A stretch of 26,970 nucleotides of DNA from Opitutia bacterium (GTDB lineage Bacteria > Verrucomicrobiota > Verrucomicrobiae > Opitutales > UBA953): NCBI GenBank assembly GCA_947488485.1, contig CANKZO010000012.1:1-26970 (forward strand). Reading direction: 5' to 3'. The position numbers and the translations under genes are program-made. Shown one piece after another: positions 1 through 8,488 of this stretch (positions within the stretch are counted from its first letter, which is position 1; each line of letters starts with the position of its first letter). The notes beneath the pieces were generated by a model that was given only the letters and a program-made list of their open reading frames with translations, had not been told where the DNA came from and ran no database searches.

Positions 1-50
1 GATGCCCGCGCGCTGACCTGTTTCCGTTTGCGGGCGGGAGGGCCTGCCGT

Positions 51-1706
51 ATGGTGACGGCGATGGCTTCTCCCTTCCATTACCAGGATCCCTTTCCGTT
101 GGGCGACGATACCACGAAGTATCGCCTCCTCACCAAGGAGCACGTCTCCGTCGCCGAGTTCGACGGCAAGCCGATCCTCAAGGTCGCGCCCGAGGGCCTG
201 ACCCTCCTCGCCAACCAGGCGCTCCACGACATCAATTTCTATCTCCGCACCGAGCACCTCGAGCAGGTCGCCGCGATCCTCGCGGACCAGGAAGCCAGCG
301 ACAACGACCGCGCCGTCGCGCTCGCGATGCTGCGTAATGCCGAGGTCGCCGCGAAGGGCGTGCTGCCGTTCTGCCAGGACACCGGCACCGCGCAGATCAC
401 CGCCAAGAAGGGCCAGCAGGTCTGGACCGGCGGCGACGATGCCGAAGCGCTCTCGCTCGGCGTGTATCAGGCCTATGCGCAGAACAACCTGCGTTACTCG
501 CAGCTCGCGCCGCTCGATCTCTACACCGAGAAGAACACTGGTACGAACCTCCCCGCGCAGATCGACATCGCCGCCGTCAAGGGTTCCAAGTTCGAGTTCC
601 TCTTCGTCGCCAAGGGCGGAGGCTCCGCCAATAAGTGCTACCTCTATCAGGAGACCAAGGCCGTCCTGAACCCGAAGTCCCTCGTCAAGTTCCTGACCGA
701 GAAGATGCAGTCGCTCGGCACCGCCGCGTGCCCGCCGTATCACCTCGCGTTCGTCATCGGCGGCACCTCCGCCGAAGCGACCATGAAGGCCGTCAAGCTG
801 GCCTCGACCCATTACTACGACGCGCTGCCCACGACCGGCAACGAGCACGGCCGCGCCTTCCGCGACACCGCGCTCGAGGCCGAGCTCCTCAAGGTCGCGC
901 ATCAGCTCGGCATCGGCGCGCAGTTCGGCGGCAAGTGGTTCGCCCTCGACGTGCGCGTCGTCCGCCTGCCGCGTCACGGCGCCTCGTGTCCGATCGGCCT
1001 CGCCGTCTCCTGTTCCGCCGACCGCAACGCCAAGGCCAAGATCGACAAGGATGGCATCTGGATTGAGCAGCTCGAGGAGAATCCCGGCCGCTTCATCCCG
1101 GCCGATGCCCGCAAGCACGCCGACGCCACCCAGGTCGTGAAGATCGACCTCAACCGTCCCATGGCGGACATCCGCGCCGAGCTTTCGAAGCACCCCGTCA
1201 CCACGCGCCTCGCGCTCACCGGCACGCTCGTCGTCGCCCGCGACATCGCGCACGCCAAGATCCGCGAACGTCTCGAGAAGGGCGAAGGCCTGCCGCAGTA
1301 TATCAAGGACCACCCCGTCTATTACGCCGGCCCCGCCAAGACCCCCGTCGGCATGGCCTCTGGTTCGTTCGGTCCGACCACCGCCGGCCGTATGGACAGC
1401 TACGTCGAACTCTTCCAGAAGCATGGCGGCTCGCTCGTCATGATCGCCAAGGGCAACCGCGGCGAGACCGTCACCAACGCCTGCAAGGCGCACGGCGGTT
1501 TCTACCTTGGATCCATCGGCGGCCCCGCCGCCATCCTCGCGCAGGAGAACATCCGTAAGGTCGAAGTCATCGATTATCCCGAGCTCGGCATGGAAGCCGT
1601 CTGGAAGATCGAAGTCGTCGACTTCCCCGCGTTCATCCTCGTCGACGACAAAGGCCACGACTTCTTCCGCGAGCTCCCCGGCGGCTGCGGCATCTGCGGT
1701 CCCTGA
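51..1706 (+). CDS. fumA: Class I (iron-sulfur) fumarate hydratase
   Basis: Catalyses reversible hydration of fumarate to malate in the TCA cycle, in the cytoplasm, with an oxygen-sensitive 4Fe-4S cluster. The protein is 551 residues, against about 548 for E. coli FumA, and the N-terminus ([10 protein letters not shown], then the LLTKEHVSV segment) matches that family. Three cysteines fall where the cluster ligands are expected: Cys108 (FCQDTGTA), Cys227 (AACPPYH) and Cys321 (SCSADRNAK), the same spacing as E. coli 105/224/318. The C-terminus ends GGCGICGP. The ATG at 51 has a GGGAGGG 8 nt upstream (36-42), one of the few Shine-Dalgarno-like sites in the window; an in-frame ATG at 63 would give an N-terminus closer to E. 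coli and cannot be excluded. The gene is monocistronic here, with a strong hairpin after the stop. The family call is firm; fumA versus fumB naming is by convention. Confidence 0.96.
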   Translation: MVTAMASPFHYQDPFPLGDDTTKYRLLTKEHVSVAEFDGKPILKVAPEGLTLLANQALHDINFYLRTEHLEQVAAILADQEASDNDRAVALAMLRNAEVAAKGVLPFCQDTGTAQITAKKGQQVWTGGDDAEALSLGVYQAYAQNNLRYSQLAPLDLYTEKNTGTNLPAQIDIAAVKGSKFEFLFVAKGGGSANKCYLYQETKAVLNPKSLVKFLTEKMQSLGTAACPPYHLAFVIGGTSAEATMKAVKLASTHYYDALPTTGNEHGRAFRDTALEAELLKVAHQLGIGAQFGGKWFALDVRVVRLPRHGASCPIGLAVSCSADRNAKAKIDKDGIWIEQLEENPGRFIPADARKHADATQVVKIDLNRPMADIRAELSKHPVTTRLALTGTLVVARDIAHAKIRERLEKGEGLPQYIKDHPVYYAGPAKTPVGMASGSFGPTTAGRMDSYVELFQKHGGSLVMIAKGNRGETVTNACKAHGGFYLGSIGGPAAILAQENIRKVEVIDYPELGMEAVWKIEVVDFPAFILVDDKGHDFFRELPGGCGICGP

Positions 1707-1724
1707 GCATCTCGTACAGGCACG

Positions 1725-1751
1725 AAAAGGGCGCCCATTGGGCGCCCTTTT
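1725..1751. terminator. Bidirectional rho-independent terminator
   Basis: A perfect 12-bp inverted repeat (AAAAGGGCGCCC / GGGCGCCCTTTT) has a 3-nt ATT loop. It lies between the fumarase stop and the stop of the convergent DUF5684-like gene, so the A-run on one side and T-run on the other can serve both strands. Confidence 0.88.
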
Positions 1752-1770
1752 CATATCTACCGACGCACGC

Positions 1771-2232
1771 TCAGGGGTTCGGCGTGTAGGTCGACTTATC
1801 GTAGGCGAGCGCCGTGCGGAAGTAGAGGTCCGTTCCCGGGATAGTCAGGCCGAGACCGAAGCCTACGCCTTTGCCAAAGCGTTTCGCGATGCGCTGACAG
1901 AGCCAGCCCCACCAGAGGAAGAGCAGGAGCAAGCAGAGCAGCTTGGCGCCTTTGTCCTGCGCCTTGAGGAAGGGGAGGACCAGCAGCAGCGGGAGCGTCC
2001 ACCAGGCCGACAGCCCGGCGAGGCGCGTGAGGATCACGTGATGGTAGACCGGAATGACCGCCTTCCATCCTTCCACGCCAGCCTTCTCGAAGATCAGCCA
2101 CAGGCCGCGCAGGCTGAAGGCGATCAGGGCGACCAGCGTGACGGCGAGGAAGCAGGCGCCGAAGACTTTGCCGTAGTCGATGGGGGCGATCTCGGCGGCG
2201 AGGAAGGAAGCGAACACAGGGGTGAGGTTCAT
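1771..2232 (-). CDS. DUF5684-like small integral membrane protein
   Basis: Predicted 153-residue membrane protein of unknown function. It has a first hydrophobic segment at about residues 20-42, then the family-like phrase LWLIFEKAGVEGWKAVIPVY, then two further hydrophobic stretches around a WW-containing segment, and a cytoplasmic-looking IAKRFGKGVGFGLGLTIPG motif. These GW...IPVYH and FGKG..FGLGL patterns are those I associate with DUF5684 proteins, often near signal-peptidase or secretion genes; the role is not known. I chose the ATG at 2232 because the 14 residues before it in the longer frame are not hydrophobic or family-like. No clear ribosome binding site is visible. It is convergent with fumarase and downstream of, but separated by a terminator from, nuoA. 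Confidence 0.72.
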   Translation of the reverse strand: MNLTPVFASFLAAEIAPIDYGKVFGACFLAVTLVALIAFSLRGLWLIFEKAGVEGWKAVIPVYHHVILTRLAGLSAWWTLPLLLVLPFLKAQDKGAKLLCLLLLFLWWGWLCQRIAKRFGKGVGFGLGLTIPGTDLYFRTALAYDKSTYTPNP

Positions 2233-2276
2233 GACGGTCAGCCTAGGCGGGCGGATGGCGGAGTCCACGGCCAAAG

Positions 2277-2301
2277 AAAAAAGGCGCCCGGATAGGCGCC
2301 T
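2277..2301 (-). terminator. Rho-independent terminator after nuoA
   Basis: On the minus strand a 7-bp stem (AGGCGCC / GGCGCCT) with a 6-nt loop is followed by a run of T residues. It sits about 40 nt past the nuoA stop and directly upstream of the DUF5684-like gene. Confidence 0.8.
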
Positions 2302-2341
2302 CTCTTGGGGCTCAAGCGACGGAGCTTAGGACGAGGTCGGC

Positions 2342-2734
2342 TTATTTCTCCCACTCCAGCGCGCCGCGCTTGAACTCGTAGGCCAGGCCGAGGACGAGCA
2401 CGCCGAGGAAGACCGCGGTGGCCGCGGTGATGGCGATGCCGGCCGCGAGGAACTCGCGGTAGACCAGGGCCCAAGGCACGAGGAAGACGACTTCGATGTC
2501 GAAGAGGATGAACAGCATCGCCGTCACGTAGAACTTCACGGCGAAGCGAGGATGGGGCTTACCTTCCATCGGCAGGCCGCACTCGTAAGCCTTGTCCTTG
2601 ATGTAGTTGCCCTTGGCCCGCTGTCCGAAGAGGTGGCTGACGGCGAGGATGATGGCCGGGATCGAGAGACCCAGGACGACCTGCACGAGGACGGGCAGGT
2701 AGGTGCTGAGGGACTGGGATTCGGCGGCGGCCAT
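2342..2734 (-). CDS. nuoA: NADH-quinone oxidoreductase subunit A
   Basis: Membrane-arm subunit of respiratory complex I, which couples NADH oxidation to quinone reduction and ion pumping. The 130-residue product has three hydrophobic segments (about 11-33, 63-86 and 94-115) and the family signatures YECGLPMEG and RFAVKFYVTAMLFILFDIE, containing the conserved Cys and acidic residues of the NuoA/ND3 loop and second helix. The start at 2734 (MAAAESQ) is preferred over a longer frame whose first 13 residues run into the upstream terminator. No other nuo gene is adjacent: terminators lie on both sides, so this subunit appears to be transcribed alone. Identity is firm from the two signatures; the isolation from nuoB-N is what is unusual. 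Confidence 0.93.
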   Translation of the reverse strand: MAAAESQSLSTYLPVLVQVVLGLSIPAIILAVSHLFGQRAKGNYIKDKAYECGLPMEGKPHPRFAVKFYVTAMLFILFDIEVVFLVPWALVYREFLAAGIAITAATAVFLGVLVLGLAYEFKRGALEWEK

Positions 2735-2747
2735 CGGTAGCGGACAC

Positions 2748-2781
2748 AAAAAAGCCCTCGCCGGAGGAGGCAAGGGCTTTT
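2748..2781 (-). terminator. Rho-independent terminator ending the Gld-type operon
   Basis: Read on the minus strand, AAAAGCCCT pairs with AGGGCTTTT around an inner GCC/GGC pairing and a short loop, and six T residues follow. It begins 14 nt after the DUF4340 stop and ends just before nuoA, so it separates the two transcription units. Confidence 0.85.
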
Positions 2782-2794
2782 GCGGGAAGCCGCC

Positions 2795-3820
2795 TTACTT
2801 GCTGGGCTGCAAGGGGCTGGGCGCGGCCTGCGCCGGACCCGGGATAGGCAGGAAGGAGGGCGCGGCGGGGGCGGCGGGCTGGCCGGCCTTCCGGAAGTCG
2901 GCGAAGGAAACCGGGAGCTGTTCGGACAGCCAGGAGGGGACCGTGAAGACCGCGAGCTTGTCGGCGGTGTTGGCCGGGTGCTTCGGGTCCGAGTGCGTGA
3001 CGCGCGCGAAGAGCTTGCCCGGATCGTTGGGCTGAGCGCCCGCGAGCTTGGCGAAGGCCAGCGTCGCGGTCGCGCCGTCGAAGGTCGTCAGCTTCACTTC
3101 CACCGAGCGCGGAGCCTTGGCGGCATCGGCGTCGTTCTTCGCGGCCGCGTCGGCGGCGCGGAAGGTCGCCAACGTCGCGACCAGTTCCTCGAGGGCGTCG
3201 GCATCCTTGCCTTCGAACGGCGCGCCGACCGACTTGCGGCTCAGCTCCGTGCGTCCGTCTTTCCAGTTCAGCGCGATCGTCTTGATGTCCGCCGGCTTGG
3301 CCGAGAAGAGCGTCAGGTCGACCCACGAGGCGGCGTCGCCTTCGAGGTGCGCGCTGAAGTCGGTGCGGATCGCGAAGGCCTGACCGGCGAGGCGGGCGGA
3401 GTTGCCCAGGCCGTCTTCGGTCGGCTTGCCGAACTCGACGACCACGGCGCGGCCGTCGGTCGTCGCGAGGGTCACCGAAGATTCGGTGAGCCCGAGTTTC
3501 TCGAGGCGTTTCGGGTTGGCCGTGAGCTGGCCGTGCTGGCGGGCCTTCTGTAGGCCGCGGATAAGCGGCAGCAGGCGGTTCTCGACGTCAGCCGGCAGGC
3601 CGAAGCGTTCCGACACTGTCCAGGTCTCACCGGTCTTCACGACCGTCACGCTGCGCGGGCCGGACTTCACCGTGAGTGATTTCAGGGCGCCGAAGACGGC
3701 GGGATCGACGAGCGGGGGTTGGGCCGCCGCGGTTTCGGCGGTCTCGCGCGTCAGACGGACGACCGCGAAGGCGACGAGTCCGAGGACGAGGGTGGCGATG
3801 AGCAGGGTCTTGTTGCGCAT
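2795..3820 (-). CDS. DUF4340 domain protein, membrane-anchored
   Basis: A 341-residue protein with one N-terminal transmembrane segment (about residues 5-23), a short linker, and a long extracytoplasmic region of repeated beta-rich units typical of DUF4340 (for example VVKTGETWTVSERFGLPAD, then RLEKLGLTESSVTLATTDG). It ends in a proline/alanine-rich tail from about residue 315. DUF4340 proteins are known as partners of Gld-type ABC systems; their function is unresolved. It is the last gene of the five-gene minus-strand operon, starts 6 nt after the GldG-like stop, and is followed by a terminator. No Shine-Dalgarno is visible, so translation may be coupled to the gene before it. The family call rests on pattern recognition and on the neighbouring GldG-like gene. 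Confidence 0.85.
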   Translation of the reverse strand: MRNKTLLIATLVLGLVAFAVVRLTRETAETAAAQPPLVDPAVFGALKSLTVKSGPRSVTVVKTGETWTVSERFGLPADVENRLLPLIRGLQKARQHGQLTANPKRLEKLGLTESSVTLATTDGRAVVVEFGKPTEDGLGNSARLAGQAFAIRTDFSAHLEGDAASWVDLTLFSAKPADIKTIALNWKDGRTELSRKSVGAPFEGKDADALEELVATLATFRAADAAAKNDADAAKAPRSVEVKLTTFDGATATLAFAKLAGAQPNDPGKLFARVTHSDPKHPANTADKLAVFTVPSWLSEQLPVSFADFRKAGQPAAPAAPSFLPIPGPAQAAPSPLQPSK

Positions 3821-3826
3821 GGCGGA

Positions 3827-5731
3827 TCAGGAGAGTTTACGACGACGGACGAGGGCGTAGCCCAGGCCGAAGAGCAGGGCGAGGGCGGGGCCGGCGAGCA
3901 GGTTGAGCACCTGGAGGCGGCGGCCGAGCGAGTTGACGTCTTCGCTGAGTCCGCGGCGGATGATACGACGTTCCTCGGACAGCTTGTCGGCTTCGACCTG
4001 GAACTTCTCGATCTCGCGCTGCATCTCCGGCGTGATCACCAGGCCCTTGGCGGTGACGCCGCCGGACTGACGGGAAAGATCTGCGATCTTCGCGTTGGCT
4101 TCCTCGAGGCGGCGCTCGATCTCGTCGAGCTTGGCCTGGTAGCGGACCTGGGCCACGCGTTCGATCTCCTGCACGCGCTTGAACGGACGCAGCGAGGTGC
4201 CCTTCGAGCGGAGGCCGACGAGTTCGTCGCTGCCGCCGAGCGTCTCGAGGGCGCTGATCACGAAGCCGAAGTTGTCGTTGACCGGTTCGGTGGCGACCTG
4301 ACCACCGACCTGACGCTGGCGCACCGTGAACGGATCCATCATGAAGTCCGAGTCGGCGACGATGATGAGCCGGCCGGGTTTCTGGCTGGCCGCGAGATGC
4401 GGACCGGCGGGCGGCGCGACGGGAGCCTTGGGCGGTTCGCCCGGCCGGGCGGGTTCTTCGGCGGCCGGGGCGGGCGCGCCCTTCGGGTAGGCGGAGGTGA
4501 AGTTGCCTGAGACCGTCGCGGCGACCACGCGGGCCTTGCCGTCGGCCTTGAAAGCCAGCGCGACCTTCTCGAAAGGACCGGCGTTGGCGGCGGCCGTCGG
4601 CACGGCGCCCATGCCGGCACCGGACTGGGTGACCAGCGGCTCGAGCTTGAGGCGCGCTTCGGCGCCGGAGATCAGCGCGATCGCGCCGGCTTCCATGAAG
4701 GCCATCTCCCGCAGGTCGCTGACGAGCGGGGAGTCGGGCGCGAAGGATGCCGGGCCGGCGGCGAAGGCGGCGGGGTATTGCACCGCATCGCCGCGTTGGC
4801 CGCGGATCGCGACGGAGGTCGCGGCGTCGGCCGTGACCGCGTCCATCTCGACGTTGATGCCCCAGGCGCGGAGGAGCGCGGGGTCGCTCGCGGCGGTCAT
4901 CGCCATCGGCGCCATCATGAAGGGCATGTTGCCCTGCGAGAACTTCTGCATGCGCGAGAGCGGGTCGACGGCCGCGAAGACCGCGCCGCCCTTCATCAGA
5001 TGTTGGTCGACCGCGTAGGCCAGCTGCGGGTCGATGTGGTGCGCGTGCACGAGCGCCACGACCGTGACGTCCTTCGGCAGGCCCTTGTCGGTCGTGTTCA
5101 GCGTCACTACTTCGAAGCTCTGGCCGAGTTCGGCGAGCAAGGCGTCGGCCGGGCCGGCGGACTGTTCGCCGCCCTGCGGCAGGGCGTTGGAGATCGGCAG
5201 CGAGCTGATCAGCGCGAGCTTCGGGCGTTCGAGGCGCGCGACCGAGGCGACGAGCTTGGACAGGTCGAACTCCAGGAAACGTTCGCGCGAAGGATCGAGC
5301 ATCGGCATGGCGCGGACCGTGTCGGCGAGCTGCGCCGTGAGACCCAGGTAGGCGTTGCCTTGCGAGGCGCGCATCGGGGCGATGTTCTGGCGCTGGGCGC
5401 GCTGTTCTTCCTTGGTATCAGGACGCGGGTCGGTCACGACGAGGCGGACCTTGCCGCCGGAGGCCGCGACGTATTCGCGGAGCAGCGTCTCGACGCGGCG
5501 CGAGTAGCTTTCCAGGTAGGGGCGGAGCTTGACGTCGGAGCGGCTGACGAAGAGCTCGAGCGTCACCGTTTCGTCGAGCTTGGCGACGATGCGCTTCGAG
5601 CCCGGCGAGAGCGTGAACGTGCGGTCGGCGGTGAGGTCCGCGCGTCCGCCGATTTCGCCGAAGATCAGGTTGACGAAGAAGGCGGCCGCGAGGACGGCGG
5701 CGGCGGCGAGAAGGGCTTGGGATCGGTTCAT
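3827..5731 (-). CDS. GldG-like ABC transporter auxiliary protein
   Basis: A 634-residue protein with an N-terminal transmembrane helix (about 7-24), then the phrase ADLTADRTFTLSPGSKRIVA, which is typical of the GldG/ABC-auxiliary family, a long extracytoplasmic domain including a predicted sugar-binding-like fold (KLALISSLPISNA, later GRLIIVADSDFMMDPFTV), a heptad-like Glu/Lys/Arg-rich coiled coil at about 505-600, and a C-terminal transmembrane helix ending in VRRRKLS. In Flavobacterium the family works with GldA and GldF in gliding; in other bacteria it occurs as an ABC system of unknown substrate. Nothing else here points to gliding. It lies between the permease gene (14-nt gap) and the DUF4340 gene (6-nt gap). 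An insert rich in Pro/Ala at about 420-445 precedes the DSD-containing strand. Confidence 0.88.
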   Translation of the reverse strand: MNRSQALLAAAAVLAAAFFVNLIFGEIGGRADLTADRTFTLSPGSKRIVAKLDETVTLELFVSRSDVKLRPYLESYSRRVETLLREYVAASGGKVRLVVTDPRPDTKEEQRAQRQNIAPMRASQGNAYLGLTAQLADTVRAMPMLDPSRERFLEFDLSKLVASVARLERPKLALISSLPISNALPQGGEQSAGPADALLAELGQSFEVVTLNTTDKGLPKDVTVVALVHAHHIDPQLAYAVDQHLMKGGAVFAAVDPLSRMQKFSQGNMPFMMAPMAMTAASDPALLRAWGINVEMDAVTADAATSVAIRGQRGDAVQYPAAFAAGPASFAPDSPLVSDLREMAFMEAGAIALISGAEARLKLEPLVTQSGAGMGAVPTAAANAGPFEKVALAFKADGKARVVAATVSGNFTSAYPKGAPAPAAEEPARPGEPPKAPVAPPAGPHLAASQKPGRLIIVADSDFMMDPFTVRQRQVGGQVATEPVNDNFGFVISALETLGGSDELVGLRSKGTSLRPFKRVQEIERVAQVRYQAKLDEIERRLEEANAKIADLSRQSGGVTAKGLVITPEMQREIEKFQVEADKLSEERRIIRRGLSEDVNSLGRRLQVLNLLAGPALALLFGLGYALVRRRKLS

Positions 5732-5745
5732 GGCGGTGGGTCGGT

Positions 5746-6501
5746 TCAGCGACGTTCGACGATGATGGTGCTCAGGCCCAGGCCGGCGAAGGCCACGGAC
5801 AGGAAGTAGGCGACCGGCCGGGCGTCGATCAGGCCGAGCGTGAAGGGCTCCAGGTTGCGCCAGAGGCCGAGGCGCCGGATCTCGTCGATGCCCGCGGTGC
5901 CGAAGGCGCCGGCGAGGAGTTCGTCGAACACGCCGTAGCCGACGAGCACGAGGAGGAAGCAGGCGAGGAAGCCGGTCACGAAGGCGATGACCTGGCTGCG
6001 CGTGAGCGCGGAGGCGATGGCCGCGATGCCGAGGCAGGCGCCGGCGCAGAGCAATGAGCCCGCGTAGCCGGAGAGGATCACGCCCCAGTCAGGATCGCCG
6101 AGCCAGCCGACCGTGAAGGCGACGGGCAGCGTCATCAGCAGCGCGCACGCGAGGAAGAGCCAGGCGGCGAGGAACTTGCCGAGCGCGGCCTGCCAGACCG
6201 TGATCGGCCAGGTGAGCAGCAGTTCGAGCGTGCCTTGGCGACGTTCTTCGGCCCAGAGGCGGGCGCCGGCGGCGGGGGCGAGGAACGCCCACAGCCACGG
6301 ATGGTAGAGGAAGAAACGGTCCAGGCTGGCGACGCCGGATTCGTAGAGGCCGCCGACGAAGAACGCGAGGGACACCGCGAAGGCGTTGAAGACCGCGAGG
6401 AAGACGTAGGCGAGCGGGGTGCGGAAATAGCCGGCGAACTCACGGCGGAGCATCGCGGCGAAAGGCTTGAGGCCGGGGGCGGCGGGAGCAGGGGAGGTCA
6501 T
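5746..6501 (-). CDS. ABC-2 type permease (GldF-like)
   Basis: A 251-residue inner-membrane protein with about six hydrophobic helices. The N-terminal RREFAGYFRTPLAYVF and the following WAEERRQGTLELLLTWPI are the hallmark coupling segments of ABC-2 permeases of the GldF/NosY type. It ends STIIVERR. It should form the channel for the ATPase encoded immediately upstream (10-nt gap) and act with the GldG-like protein encoded downstream. The substrate is unknown. The start at 6501 follows a C/T-rich tract without a Shine-Dalgarno. The family is firm; assignment to gliding motility is not supported. Confidence 0.9.
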   Translation of the reverse strand: MTSPAPAAPGLKPFAAMLRREFAGYFRTPLAYVFLAVFNAFAVSLAFFVGGLYESGVASLDRFFLYHPWLWAFLAPAAGARLWAEERRQGTLELLLTWPITVWQAALGKFLAAWLFLACALLMTLPVAFTVGWLGDPDWGVILSGYAGSLLCAGACLGIAAIASALTRSQVIAFVTGFLACFLLVLVGYGVFDELLAGAFGTAGIDEIRRLGLWRNLEPFTLGLIDARPVAYFLSVAFAGLGLSTIIVERR

Positions 6502-6511
6502 GGGGAAGGGT

Positions 6512-7216
6512 TCAGGCGGTGAGCTGGCGGAAGACGGCGTTGAGGTCGGCGCCGCGGGCGAGGAACTTCTCGCGGGATTCGTCGCAGCGGACTTCGCCCT
6601 TCGCGATCACGATGACGCGCGTGCAGAGCTCGCCGACTTCCTCGAGGATGTGGGTCGAGACGATGACGGCCTTGGTCGCGGCCATCTCTTTGAGGATGCG
6701 GCGCACCTCGTGCTTCTGGTTGGGGTCGAGGCCGTCGGTGGGTTCGTCGAGGATCAGCACTTCCGGGTCGTGCAGGACCGCCTGCGCGAAACCGACGCGC
6801 ATGCGGTAACCCTTGGAAAGCGTGTCGATGCCCTGGGCGGCGACTTCTTCGAGGCGGCAGAGCGCCAGCGTGCGGCGGACGCTTTCGGCCGGGTCGGCGA
6901 GGCCGCGCAGGTCGGCGGCGAAGCGGAGGAACTCGCGGACGGTCATCTCACCATAGGCGGGAGCGCCTTCCGGCGAGTAGCCGAGGTGCTGCTTCGCGCG
7001 GACGGCCTCGTCGGCGATGTCGAAGCCCGCGATGTGCGCGGAGCCGGCGTCGGCGCGGAGATGGCCGGTGAGCATCTTCATCGTGGTGGACTTCCCGGCG
7101 CCGTTGGGTCCGAGGAAGCCGACGACCTCGCCGCGGTCGACGGAGAAGGAGACGTCGCGGACGGCGCGGAGCGCACCGTAGGACTTCGACAGGTGATGGG
7201 CTTCGATGAGGGGCAT
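6512..7216 (-). CDS. ABC transporter ATP-binding protein (GldA-like)
   Basis: A 234-residue ATPase with Walker A GPNGAGKST (36-44), ABC signature LSKGYRMR (133-140) in the variant form typical of the ABC-2/GldA class, Walker B VLILDE (153-158), a following D-loop (GLDP) and a switch histidine in STHILEE. It powers the permease encoded next to it. It starts 12 nt after the stop of the MscS gene and ends 10 nt before the permease start, so all five genes are probably on one transcript. The start is preceded by a pyrimidine run (CCCTTTTTCCC) rather than a ribosome binding site. Confidence 0.93.
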   Translation of the reverse strand: MPLIEAHHLSKSYGALRAVRDVSFSVDRGEVVGFLGPNGAGKSTTMKMLTGHLRADAGSAHIAGFDIADEAVRAKQHLGYSPEGAPAYGEMTVREFLRFAADLRGLADPAESVRRTLALCRLEEVAAQGIDTLSKGYRMRVGFAQAVLHDPEVLILDEPTDGLDPNQKHEVRRILKEMAATKAVIVSTHILEEVGELCTRVIVIAKGEVRCDESREKFLARGADLNAVFRQLTA

Positions 7217-7228
7217 GGGAAAAAGGGG

Positions 7229-8371
7229 TCAGCGGTTCTGCGGGGTGCCCTGCGAGGCGACGCGGATGCCGGCTTGCTGGAGCTTCTCGCTGATGCGCAG
7301 CAGGAGCTGCTGGTTGAACTCCAGCTGCTTGCCGACTTGGGCCGGGAAATACCAATACATCAGGCGGATGTTCACCGCCCATTCGCTGTAATCCACGACG
7401 TGCACGAGGGGCGGGTGGCTCGGCTGGGCGCCTTCGTGTCCGGCGAGCAGGCCGCGGATGATGTCGGCGGCCTCCTTCACCTTGTCGGCCGGCGTGTTGG
7501 CCTCGAGGTGGACGAGGTCCTGGGCGCGGATGAAGTCGCGGCGGGTCAGGTTGACGATCGGGCGCGTGGCGAGGTCGCCGTTCGGGATGGCGAGGCGCTG
7601 GCCGTCGAGCATCATGATGGTCGTCGAGCGCAGGCCGAGCGACTCCACCTTGCCTTCGTGGCTGCCGATGTTGATGACGTCACCGAGCGTGAACGGCTGG
7701 TCGACGATGAGCATCACCGCGCCGAAGACGTTCTTGATGGTGTCCTGCGAGGCGAAGGCCAGGCCGACGACCGCGCCGGCGAGCAGGCCGAGGATCGCGT
7801 CGGAGGACTTCGGGTCGACGATCGAGATCGCCTTGAACGCGCCGACCAGGATCACCGCGATGCGGATGACCGTGGAGAACATCGGGACGAGGATGTCGTC
7901 GAGCTTGTTCTCCGAGCTGTCGGCGATCTTCTGGGCCCAGGCGATCGGTACGGCCAGCAGGTGGAAGACCGCCGTCGTGTGGGCGATCGAGCAGAGGAAG
8001 GCGCCGGTGACGGCTGCGAAGTCCAGCCAGCCGATGTGCGCGAGGTAGAACTTATTGGCCTGGAGGAGGAAGAGCAGGGTATAGGCCGGGAGGATGAGCG
8101 GCAGGGCCTTGCCGAGGGCGGACACGAAGGCGCCGGCGATGGGGCTGTTACCGAACTTCGTCGAGACCCAGCGGAGGACCTTGTCGGCCAGCCAGCCGGC
8201 CAGATAGGCGAGGGCGACGTAGCCGATGGCGTGGATGGCGATGTTGCCCCAGTCTTCGGGCGCCTTGGCGACGATGTTCTTGATGTCGCCGACGATGAAG
8301 TAGCTGGTCGGGGCGGCGGCGGGAGCGGCAGCGGCCGGAGTGGCGAGGGGGGCGATCTGGGCGAACAACAT
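7229..8371 (-). CDS. MscS-family mechanosensitive ion channel
   Basis: A 380-residue protein with several N-terminal transmembrane helices (from about residue 42), then the pore-lining TM3 and beta domain seen as GLLAGAVVGLAFASQDTIKN followed by FTLGDVINIGSHEGKVESLGLRST, TTIMMLDGQRLAIPNGDLA and a C-terminal alpha/beta domain. This is the small-conductance channel family that opens under membrane tension to release solutes. The much longer open frame reaching 10570 is antisense to trpS and the next gene; the ATG at 8371 is the only sensible start and has a promoter-like pair 25 nt upstream. It is the first gene of the operon carrying the Gld-type ABC system, an unusual partnership. Confidence 0.92.
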   Translation of the reverse strand: MLFAQIAPLATPAAAAPAAAPTSYFIVGDIKNIVAKAPEDWGNIAIHAIGYVALAYLAGWLADKVLRWVSTKFGNSPIAGAFVSALGKALPLILPAYTLLFLLQANKFYLAHIGWLDFAAVTGAFLCSIAHTTAVFHLLAVPIAWAQKIADSSENKLDDILVPMFSTVIRIAVILVGAFKAISIVDPKSSDAILGLLAGAVVGLAFASQDTIKNVFGAVMLIVDQPFTLGDVINIGSHEGKVESLGLRSTTIMMLDGQRLAIPNGDLATRPIVNLTRRDFIRAQDLVHLEANTPADKVKEAADIIRGLLAGHEGAQPSHPPLVHVVDYSEWAVNIRLMYWYFPAQVGKQLEFNQQLLLRISEKLQQAGIRVASQGTPQNR

Positions 8372-8395
8372 GGTCAGGGCGTGAGGGGGAGGTGG

Positions 8396-8424
8396 TATGT
8401 AGGACGACCGCCGTCTGTTTTCAA
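8396..8424 (-). promoter_or_regulatory. Candidate promoter for the MscS/Gld operon
   Basis: On the minus strand TTGAAA (8419-8424) and TACATA (8396-8401) are separated by 17 nt. This gives a predicted start about 18 nt before the MscS ATG. Sequence match only; the -10 is a weak match to consensus. Confidence 0.4.
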
Positions 8425-8488
8425 GCGTCACCGAACGCCCAATCCGCTTGAAGCGGGGCGAGCCCCTTGCCACGCTGGGCAGACCGGA

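Noticed and set aside
6467..8488. An upstream plus-strand extension of trpS of more than 600 codons.
   Set aside because: It is antisense to the ABC ATPase and MscS genes; TrpS homology begins near residue 12 of the ATG at 8489.
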